DNA of 5,534 nt, taken from NCBI GenBank assembly GCA_028717405.1, contig JAQUNY010000119.1:1-5534 (forward strand), read 5' to 3'. A program made the translations under genes and the position numbers. The notes under the pieces were generated by a model. It saw only the letters and a program-made list of their open reading frames with translations. It ran no database searches and was not told the origin of the DNA. Of the stretch, positions 1 through 5,419 are shown piece by piece; the first letter of the stretch is position 1; the number at the start of each line of letters is the position of its first letter. Source of the DNA: Eubacteriales bacterium (lineage in GTDB: Bacteria; Bacillota; Clostridia; JAQUNY01).

Positions 1-225
1 CCGCGGAGATGGCTTGTTGTCAAGGAGCTCATCAACCACATATACACTTACGGTATCACCCGAAGCAAGGATATGGTCCTTGCCCTCCCTTATACCATTG
101 ACTCTGATGTCTCTTTTCCTGAAAGCTTTTTCAAGCACACCTCTTGCCATCAGGGGAAAATGTGCCCTGACAGATTCCTCCAGGCGTAAACCGCTGTATT
201 CTCTTCCCACCTTAAATTGCTTCAT
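1..225 (-). CDS. RluA-family pseudouridine synthase, N-terminal part (cut by window edge)
   Basis: The visible 75 codons begin MKQFKVGREYSGLRLEESV and run off the left edge in an open frame, so only the amino end is seen. Residues 1-68 match the S4 RNA-binding domain that precedes the catalytic domain in RluA/RluC/RluD-type enzymes: a 'G.RL' start, 'FPLMARGVLEKAFRKRDIRVNG' read as the helix-turn-helix with RKRDIRVNG, then 'GDTVSVYVVDELL' as the closing strand. Family members convert uridines in 23S rRNA (some in tRNA) to pseudouridine in the cytoplasm. The catalytic Asp domain lies outside the window, so activity and target cannot be judged. The ATG is 18 nt after the stop of the upstream ABC gene. 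Its ribosome binding site is poor (AGAAG about 13 nt upstream), so translation may be coupled to the exporter genes. The family assignment is good; the exact paralogue is unknown. Confidence 0.82.
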   Translation of the reverse strand, partial: MKQFKVGREYSGLRLEESVRAHFPLMARGVLEKAFRKRDIRVNGIREGKDHILASGDTVSVYVVDELLDNKPSPR

Positions 226-243
226 ATATAAATTTAACTTCTT

Positions 244-2031
244 TCAGTTGTTATTCAAAATTTCGCTGTAATAGCCGCCGGCTGCAGCAAGCTCAGCATG
301 TTTACCTGATTCTGCTACCTCCCCGTCCTTCATTACAAATATAGCATCAGAATTCCTTATTGTCGACAGCCTGTGGGCTATTACCAGAGTTGTCTTGCCT
401 TTGGATGAATTCTCTATTGCCTTCTGGATCAGTTTTTCCGTATGAGTATCAATATTTGCCGTAGCTTCATCGAGTACTATTACTGAGGGATCCTGAGCGA
501 GGGCCCTGGCGAAAGCAAGCAGCTGCCGCTGCCCTGAGGAGAAAGTGTTGCCGCGCTCCATTACAGGCTCATCCAAACCTCCCGGCAGTTCATCGACAAA
601 GGTGTCCGCACAGGATAAATTCAATGATTCCCTGATTTTTGTATCATCGATATTATTGTTCAAGGTGATATTACTTCTGATAGTGCCGGAAAAAAGAAAC
701 ACATCCTGTAACACTACTGCGATATTTCTGCGAAGGTCGCGCAGCTTCAGAGTATTGATATCCTTTCCGTCTATCAGGATCCTGCCTTTGCTGACCTTGT
801 AAAAACCATTCACCAGGCTGATTATTGTCGTCTTTCCGGCACCTGTCTCTCCGACGAAGGCGGCGGTGCTCCCGGCGGGTATCCTGAAACTGACGTCTCT
901 GAGTACCCAGTTGTTTTCATTGTAAGCGAACCAAACATTCTGAAATTCTATATCTCCCTTTATCCTGTCAAATCCCTCGCCTTTATCCAGATCCTCAAAA
1001 ATTTCGACCTGATCGAGCAGCTCAAAAATCCTGTCGGCTGAAACCAGTGACGACTGGATACTTGTATATTTTTCTGCAAGGTCTGATATAGGGTTGAAAA
1101 ATTGTTTGATATAAGTTGTGAAAGCGAAAAGGACGCCTATCTGAAGCGAGTGACCTGCTATCTTGTTCATGCCATACCATATGAGGATCGCTACAGCAAG
1201 GTTCTGAAACAGTTCAGAAGCCGGCTTCAGCAGACTGTGCAGCCTTATTTGTATCAGCGTTGTTTTCATGTAATCGTCGTTCAGCTTTGTGAATTCCTTT
1301 TCTTTTTCCTTTTCACCCCTGAATATCTGCACAGTTTTCATCCCGGAGATGTTTTCAGCCATAAATCCGTTTATGCGGCCGATGAAATGTTTCATATTAT
1401 AGAAATTGGCTTTGATTTTATTTTTCAGAAATACCACGATAAAGGCCATAACCGGTATAACAAGGAATGAGATCAGCGTGAGCTGCACATCCATTATGAA
1501 CATGGCTGATACTATACCAATAAGGAGGACGAAATCCTTTATCAGGTTGATTATGATATCGGTATATAATTCATTCAATTCTCCCACATCATTGGTGGCA
1601 CGAGTAATAAGACGGCCTGAGGATGTTTTGTCAAGAAATGACAGGGGAAGAAGCTGTATCGCCTTGAATACCCTGCTCCGGACGCCCATGATAATAGTCT
1701 GACCGGCTTTGTTTATTAGATTAACCTGTGTATACGAGAAAAAACTGCTCATTAATGAAATGACAAAATAAATGATACCAAGCCCTGTAATTGAGTAAAG
1801 GCCGGTTTGCGGTTTCCCGGCTATCAGAAAATCGTCGATCACAATTTTCAGAACATATGGTTTTACAAGCTGTACTATGTTTACAAGAAGGACACATAGT
1901 ATTGCGGCGAAAAAATATTTTTTACACTGCAATGACAGCTTGAGCAGTCTTTTCATATAATGGCTTTTCAGAGATTTGTCTGTTAATTTATATTTTTCTT
2001 CTGTCTTTGGCCTGTTCGGTGCAGATTTCAT
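244..2031 (-). CDS. ABC exporter half-transporter, subunit with catalytic Glu and degenerate signature
   Basis: A 595-residue protein with a six-helix type-IV exporter membrane domain (helices near 40-56, 82-99, 161-180, 183-201, 274-290 and 296-312) followed by one ATPase domain. Visible motifs are Walker A GETGAGKT at 394-401, Q-loop Gln442, signature FSSGQ at 497-501 (canonical LSGGQ), Walker B VIVLDE ending in catalytic Glu522, and H-loop His553. It also has the charged N-terminal extension (EEKYKLTDKSLKSHY) common in the TM288/YheH-type partner of heterodimeric exporters. Known heterodimers of this type pair such a subunit with one lacking the catalytic Glu, and that is what the upstream gene encodes. 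The ATG overlaps the upstream gene by 44 nt and has AAGGAAAGG eight nt before it, which supports this start. It likely exports a drug, lipid or peptide from the membrane or cytoplasm; the substrate cannot be inferred. Confidence 0.93.
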   Translation of the reverse strand: MKSAPNRPKTEEKYKLTDKSLKSHYMKRLLKLSLQCKKYFFAAILCVLLVNIVQLVKPYVLKIVIDDFLIAGKPQTGLYSITGLGIIYFVISLMSSFFSYTQVNLINKAGQTIIMGVRSRVFKAIQLLPLSFLDKTSSGRLITRATNDVGELNELYTDIIINLIKDFVLLIGIVSAMFIMDVQLTLISFLVIPVMAFIVVFLKNKIKANFYNMKHFIGRINGFMAENISGMKTVQIFRGEKEKEKEFTKLNDDYMKTTLIQIRLHSLLKPASELFQNLAVAILIWYGMNKIAGHSLQIGVLFAFTTYIKQFFNPISDLAEKYTSIQSSLVSADRIFELLDQVEIFEDLDKGEGFDRIKGDIEFQNVWFAYNENNWVLRDVSFRIPAGSTAAFVGETGAGKTTIISLVNGFYKVSKGRILIDGKDINTLKLRDLRRNIAVVLQDVFLFSGTIRSNITLNNNIDDTKIRESLNLSCADTFVDELPGGLDEPVMERGNTFSSGQRQLLAFARALAQDPSVIVLDEATANIDTHTEKLIQKAIENSSKGKTTLVIAHRLSTIRNSDAIFVMKDGEVAESGKHAELAAAGGYYSEILNNN

Positions 2032-3838
2032 GGTATAAGCCTTTCCTTAGCATTAAATCCTTATGGGTGCCTATCTCGCTGACACTGCCGTTTTCAAGTA
2101 CAATGATCATGTCTGATTTTTCGACTGTAGAGATCCTGTGGGCAATGATTATTGTGGTTTTGTCTTTTCTAAGATCTCTGATGATATCAAGTATGTGTGA
2201 TTCGGTTTCCGTGTCAACGGACGAAAGGGCGTCGTCAAGTATCAGTATCGGAGGATCTTTGATGATGGCGCGCGCTATCGTCATGCGCTGTTTCTGGCCG
2301 CCGGACAGGTTTATGCCGCGCTCTCCGAGAACTGATTCAAACCCCTCGGGCAGGCCGGCTATACTCCTGTAAATGCAGCTGTTGCGGGCTGCCCTTTCAA
2401 CGTCGCTGTCTGAGTAAATGCTTTTAAAAAACGCGATATTATCTTTCACAGTAGCAGAAAAAAGAAAGATATCCTGCGGGACAAAACCAATGTTTTCGCG
2501 GACATATTCGATGGAATAATTATTGATGTCGAGGCCGTCGAGATAAATACTGCCGGGTTCAACATTGTATAAACGCAGCAGCAATGATGTCAGCGTAGTT
2601 TTACCTGAACCTGTTTTGCCGACTATGCCGAGCGACTGGCCTTTGCCGACCCTGAAGCTGATATTGCGGAGTGCGGGCCCGTTTGATCCGGGATAGGAAA
2701 AGCTCAGGTCCCTGAACTCGATTTCGCCTGTTGACGGCGATGCAGGCGTTGCGGGGGATGCGGGGGATGCAGACGTTGCGGGGGATGCGGACGTTGCGTT
2801 GGACGCAGGCGAAGCGGGCAGATATTCGGAGCCCGGGGCACTATCGCTGTTTGCAGCTGAGTTATAGCTGCCGGAGGTTATTCCCTCAGGTTCGCTGAAT
2901 ATTTCGTTAAGTCGCGTATATGAGGCAAGGCCTCGCTGTATATTATTTATGACTCTGCCTATGGAGACTATGGGGGCAAGTATCATAGCAAGATAAGTAT
3001 TGAAGGCAATAAAATCACCAAGCGAAATGGTACCGTTTGAAACCATGCTGCCGCCGTATATCAGGCTTACCGCAAAACTGAGGCTGAAGCAGAGCTCGAT
3101 TGAAGGCGACAGATACGATGAAGTCCTGACCATACGGACATTGGCGTCCATCATATCTTTATTCAATTTCTCGAAATTTGCGATTTCCTTGTCTTCCTGA
3201 ACGTAGGATTTAATGACCCTGATACCATATATGTTTTCCTGTACGCGGTCTGAAACCGCTGAAAACATCTCCTGGACTGTTCTGAATCTGGCTTTCACAA
3301 GGCTGCCGATTTTCAGCATGATGTATATAACCAGGGGGAGAGGGACCAGAACTAAAAGAGTAAGGCGGTAATCAACAGATGTGATCATAAAAAAGATCGA
3401 AGCAAAACAAATAACAAGGCTCCGCATTGACATCGTGATAGCCGGACCGAAAGCGATCCTGACTGCTGAAATATCATTGATGGCGTAGGCTATCAGATCT
3501 CCGGTTTTGCGCCTGCTGTAAAATTCGACCGGAAGTTTCTGAAAGTGTTTTAAAAGGTTTTCGCGAAGGTAGCACTCCAACTTCCTGGAGTTGCCCATGA
3601 CTATATTTCGCCAAATCATTGTCAGTATAAAAGAAAGTATCGTAATAATCAGGATGTATACTATATTCCGGTGAACATCGGTTGCGCTGAAACCCTCTTC
3701 TTTCATTATGTCTATTGTGTTGCCCAGTACAGCCGGATATAGAGTCGGTATATATGAGGACATAAACATTATGATTATTCCGAAAATATAGGAGGGGGCC
3801 TTGCTTCTGAAAAACTCTGTCAGTATATTTTTTTTCAA
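1988..3838 (-). CDS. ABC exporter half-transporter, subunit with Asp at the catalytic position and a repetitive linker
   Basis: This is the TM287/YheI-like partner of the downstream half-transporter. From the preferred TTG start it has 616 residues: six membrane helices in roughly residues 15-300, then an ATPase domain. Motifs, in this numbering, are Walker A GKTGSGKT at 407-414, Q-loop Gln455, canonical LSGGQ at 511-515, Walker B LILDD with Asp536 where the catalytic Glu normally sits, and H-loop His567. The Glu-to-Asp change marks the degenerate-site subunit in known heterodimeric exporters. Between the domains is an unusual insert of about 40 residues rich in Ala, Ser, Pro and Thr. The frame stays open to a GTG at 3895, but nothing resembling a ribosome binding site precedes that codon. 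The TTG at 3838 has GAGGTG nine nt upstream and gives the usual family amino end (KKNILTEFFRSKAP). Family assignment is firm; the start is less so. Confidence 0.9.
   Translation of the reverse strand: MKKNILTEFFRSKAPSYIFGIIIMFMSSYIPTLYPAVLGNTIDIMKEEGFSATDVHRNIVYILIITILSFILTMIWRNIVMGNSRKLECYLRENLLKHFQKLPVEFYSRRKTGDLIAYAINDISAVRIAFGPAITMSMRSLVICFASIFFMITSVDYRLTLLVLVPLPLVIYIMLKIGSLVKARFRTVQEMFSAVSDRVQENIYGIRVIKSYVQEDKEIANFEKLNKDMMDANVRMVRTSSYLSPSIELCFSLSFAVSLIYGGSMVSNGTISLGDFIAFNTYLAMILAPIVSIGRVINNIQRGLASYTRLNEIFSEPEGITSGSYNSAANSDSAPGSEYLPASPASNATSASPATSASPASPATPASPSTGEIEFRDLSFSYPGSNGPALRNISFRVGKGQSLGIVGKTGSGKTTLTSLLLRLYNVEPGSIYLDGLDINNYSIEYVRENIGFVPQDIFLFSATVKDNIAFFKSIYSDSDVERAARNSCIYRSIAGLPEGFESVLGERGINLSGGQKQRMTIARAIIKDPPILILDDALSSVDTETESHILDIIRDLRKDKTTIIIAHRISTVEKSDMIIVLENGSVSEIGTHKDLMLRKGLYHEICTEQAKDRRKI
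2735..2815 (-). repeat. Nine tandem 9-bp units inside the ABC subunit gene
   Basis: Reading the coding strand, nine consecutive 9-base units each begin with an Ala codon and encode ASP, ASN, ATS, ASP, ATS, ASP, ASP, ATP, ASP. Three units are identical (GCATCCCCC), two start GCAACGTC, and the outer units have drifted. The tract encodes residues 342-368 (TTG numbering) of the linker between the membrane and ATPase domains. Because the unit is three codons, copy-number change would keep the frame. The tract is more GC-rich than the rest of the gene. It is a coding minisatellite, probably forming a flexible Pro/Ala/Ser spacer; any function is inference. Confidence 0.9.
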
Positions 3839-3847
3839 TATTACTTG

Positions 3848-3854
3848 CACCTCT
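3848..3854 (-). promoter_or_regulatory. Ribosome binding site that decides the start of the first ABC subunit
   Basis: On the minus strand AGAGGTG lies nine nt before TTG at 3838 and matches the anti-Shine-Dalgarno for six bases (GAGGTG). The alternative GTG at 3895 is preceded by AT-rich sequence from the end of the regulator gene with no purine-rich motif. The TTG start is therefore preferred, leaving a 63-nt gap after the regulator. Confidence 0.6.
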
Positions 3855-3901
3855 AACTGTAATTTATATCTGCGGCAAAAGCTGCGGCTTATCACTGCAG
3901 T

Positions 3902-4924
3902 TTATTTTATGGATTTTATTATTGCCGGGCAAAGGGCCCGAACTGATTCCCTCTCAATTATTTTGCCTGAGATCATTATGTTCTCGGCGGGTTTGCCGGG
4001 GCGGCTTATCTTCCTTTCAAGGAGTGCGGCTACAGCTTCACACGCATACTCGATATCAGGATCTACAGTCGTCAGAGACGGAATGGAGATGGCCGATATT
4101 TCTGAGTTCCCATATCCTATTATAGAAATATCACCGGGTACTTTCAGCTTTTTGTCATGCAGCAGGCGAATAAGTGATACGGCGGTATGGTCGTGCTCGC
4201 AGATGATGGCGGTAGGGATACGGAAGGTCCTTTTAAGCGAGTCGAGGATGTCGCCGGGAGCAGAGGAGGCCGCAGGATCAATGAGGTATTCCTGCCTGAG
4301 AGGCAGGCCGCTGCCTTCAAGTGCGGTTGTTATACCCAGCAGCTTTTCTCTGTTTTTGTAGGAGGTGTTGTCGCCTGCAAAGGCTATATCTTTATGGCCG
4401 TGGTTTATGAGGTGGCGGCATTGCATGTAACCGGCGCGGTTGAAGTTGTACCAGACACAATCGTAGCTGTGGGCTGGGGTATAGCCTGTATAAAATATCA
4501 CATTCGGTATCCTGGCACTGATGAAATCGGCATATGCGGAGGGAAAGCGTCCTATCAGAATAACCCCGTCAAAGGCTGTCCCCTTGCTGATATTAAAAGG
4601 AAGGGAAAGAGTGTCAAGATTAATTTTCTCGATGAATTCCATGCTATAGTCCATGTCGGCATTTTGGAGGGCTTTTTCAAGGCCTTGTGCTTTTGAGCTG
4701 AAATTGGGATGTTCTTTTTCGTAAGGAGTTTTATGGAGTACAAGAATACTGGGACGACCTGGCTTCCTCAGCTTTTTATATCCCAGTTCGCTGGCTTTCC
4801 TGATTATTCGGTCTCGCAAATCGGGACTTACGCCGGTCTGACCGGAGAGAGCCCTGCTGACGGAGACCGAGGATGTCCCGAGTGCTTCGGCGATATCGAT
4901 TATTGTTACTCTGTCGCTTTTCAT
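3902..4924 (-). CDS. LacI-family transcriptional regulator with shortened hinge
   Basis: A 340-residue protein with a LacI helix-turn-helix at about 6-25 (VTIIDIAEALGTSSVSVSRAL), followed by the usual third helix to LGY at 47-49. The ligand-binding domain of the periplasmic-binding-protein type fills residues 59-330, with family landmarks HLINHGHKDIAFAG (171-184), ICEHDHTAVSL (241-251), KVPGDISIIGYGNSE (261-275) and PSLTTV (282-287). Between LGY and the first strand (SILVL) are only KKLRKPGRP. The ARSL-type hinge helix of PurR and LacI is absent and the segment is about six residues shorter. The ATG has a strong AGGAGG (4930-4935) five nt upstream. It is the first gene of the operon and sits just behind the promoter, so autoregulation and control of the exporter are likely. 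LacI proteins usually sense sugars or nucleosides, but the effector here is unknown. Confidence 0.93.
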   Translation of the reverse strand: MKSDRVTIIDIAEALGTSSVSVSRALSGQTGVSPDLRDRIIRKASELGYKKLRKPGRPSILVLHKTPYEKEHPNFSSKAQGLEKALQNADMDYSMEFIEKINLDTLSLPFNISKGTAFDGVILIGRFPSAYADFISARIPNVIFYTGYTPAHSYDCVWYNFNRAGYMQCRHLINHGHKDIAFAGDNTSYKNREKLLGITTALEGSGLPLRQEYLIDPAASSAPGDILDSLKRTFRIPTAIICEHDHTAVSLIRLLHDKKLKVPGDISIIGYGNSEISAISIPSLTTVDPDIEYACEAVAALLERKISRPGKPAENIMISGKIIERESVRALCPAIIKSIK

Positions 4925-4966
4925 ATCAACCTCCTTTATAGTTCATCCGGTGTATCCAAATGCTGC

Positions 4967-5006
4967 GCCTGTAATGCATGAGATGTATGCGGCATTTAAA
5001 GCAGGC
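4967..5006 (-). other. Possible hairpin in the 5' leader of the regulator mRNA
   Basis: Two matched pairs of 5-bp arms nest around one centre: GCCTG/CAGGC (4967-4971 with 5002-5006) and AATGC/GCATT (4973-4977 with 4992-4996), with one unpaired base on one side and five on the other. It lies within the roughly 95-nt leader between the predicted transcription start and the ATG. No known riboswitch class is recognised, and no run of U follows, so it does not look like a terminator. It may be chance structure. Confidence 0.35.
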
Positions 5007-5026
5007 ACTGCGTAACAACTCAGATA

Positions 5027-5054
5027 ATTATAGCAGAGTCAGCTTAAATATCAA
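5027..5054 (-). promoter_or_regulatory. Promoter of the regulator-exporter operon
   Basis: On the minus strand, TTGATA (5049-5054) is followed after 16 nt by a perfect TATAAT (5027-5032). TGC immediately before it (5033-5035) makes an extended -10. The predicted start of transcription is near 5020, about 95 nt before the regulator ATG. This is the only strong sigma-A-type match found upstream of the operon. It faces away from the plus-strand promoter at 5384. Confidence 0.75.
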
Positions 5055-5061
5055 TAGCTGA
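5039..5061. promoter_or_regulatory. Candidate operator dyad over the operon -35
   Basis: A perfect inverted repeat, TCAGCT - 11 nt - AGCTGA, is centred at 5050 and covers the -35 hexamer of the minus-strand promoter. Its position would let a bound dimer block RNA polymerase, as expected for an autorepressor. A further TCAGCTT half-site is at 5147-5153. Canonical LacI-family operators are contiguous palindromes of 14-20 bp with a central CG. This one has separated arms, so assigning it to the adjacent regulator is inference. Confidence 0.4.
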
Positions 5062-5157
5062 TTACGTAAAAATAACGAAAATTGGAATATTTAATTTAAG
5101 TAATAAAGGCTTAAATAAAGCGTTAAATGAATATGGGGCGTCGGATTCAGCTTTTAT

Positions 5158-5187
5158 ATTTAACATAATTTAACATTATTTAGTATT
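5158..5187. repeat. Short run of three 10-bp AT-rich units
   Basis: Three consecutive units ATTTAACATA, ATTTAACATT and ATTTAGTATT occur in AT-rich DNA between the two divergent promoters. The surrounding stretch 5062-5214 holds no convincing gene; it is AT-rich and contains a TTACGTAA palindrome at 5062-5069. The repeat is short enough to be chance in such a composition. Confidence 0.4.
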
Positions 5188-5214
5188 TTTATTAGCGTGC
5201 GTATTTGGTGGAAA

Positions 5215-5346
5215 GCTGTGAATAAACTCCGGATAAACTTCAGATTGATTTCAAATTAGCTTCAAATTAGCTTTAAATTAGCTTCAAATTAATTCCAAAT
5301 TTATTCCAAACTAACTTTAAATGGACTTCAAATGAACCCCAAAAAA
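5215..5346. repeat. Tandem 11-bp repeat array upstream of the rRNA-type promoter
   Basis: About twelve head-to-tail 11-bp units with no indel, consensus GCTTCAAATTA in plus orientation. Units at 5259-5269 and 5281-5291 are identical to the consensus, 5270-5280 differs at one base, and 5248-5258 and 5325-5335 at two. Other core units (5237-5335) differ at three or four. The outer units at 5215, 5226 and 5336 differ at four or five. Nearly every core unit keeps AAA at the same phase (5253, 5264, 5275, 5286, 5297, 5308, 5319, 5330), about one helical turn apart. The period is not a multiple of three and no reading frame explains it. Phased AAATT tracts are known to curve DNA. The array ends about 38 bp before the -35 at 5384. 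Confidence 0.92.
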
Positions 5347-5383
5347 AGCAATAAAAAATTCTTGAAAAAAGTTTTAAAAGCAG
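5341..5383 (+). promoter_or_regulatory. Phased A-tracts and UP-element-like sequence
   Basis: A-tracts at 5341-5347, 5353-5358, 5365-5370 and 5376-5379 continue the roughly 11-bp rhythm of the repeat array up to the -35 hexamer. The last segment, AAAAAAGTTTTAAAAGCAG (5365-5383), resembles the UP element that binds the alpha-subunit C-terminal domains of RNA polymerase at strong rRNA promoters. This is read from similarity to the known consensus; the strength is not measured. Confidence 0.6.
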
Positions 5384-5413
5384 TTGACATTGAATATACA
5401 GGCGTGCTAATAT
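5384..5413 (+). promoter_or_regulatory. Strong plus-strand promoter, probably of an rRNA operon
   Basis: A perfect -35 TTGACA (5384-5389), an 18-nt spacer, and -10 TAATAT (5408-5413) preceded by TGC as an extended -10. The predicted start is near 5420. The TGCTAATATGAAT-AGCTGTC arrangement after the hexamer resembles clostridial rRNA operon promoters as I recall them, where TGCTAAGAT takes the same place. Together with the A-rich upstream region this indicates a very strong promoter. The transcribed genes lie beyond the right edge. Confidence 0.75.
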
Positions 5414-5419
5414 GAATGA

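Noticed and set aside
1994..3838. First ABC subunit as a broken transporter because the Walker B Glu is Asp
   Set aside because: All other ATPase motifs are intact, and the Asp is the known pattern for the degenerate-site half of heterodimeric exporters, matched by the partner's changed signature.
3870..3888. Direct repeat CTGCGGC twice, 12 bp apart, with possible small stems, between regulator and exporter genes
   Set aside because: The stems are only about four bp and no U-rich run of terminator type follows; it overlaps the open frame extending to 3895 and looks like chance.
3801..4696. Plus-strand reading frames opposite the regulator gene
   Set aside because: They are antisense to a well-supported LacI-family gene, and their translations show no recognisable domain.
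5062..5069. TTACGTAA palindrome just upstream of the operon -35 as a LacI operator
   Set aside because: It is only 8 bp, does not extend outward, and is expected by chance in AT-rich DNA; the TCAGCT dyad is the better candidate.
5215..5346. CRISPR-like array
   Set aside because: The units are 11 bp and directly abutting with no spacers, and no cas genes are near.
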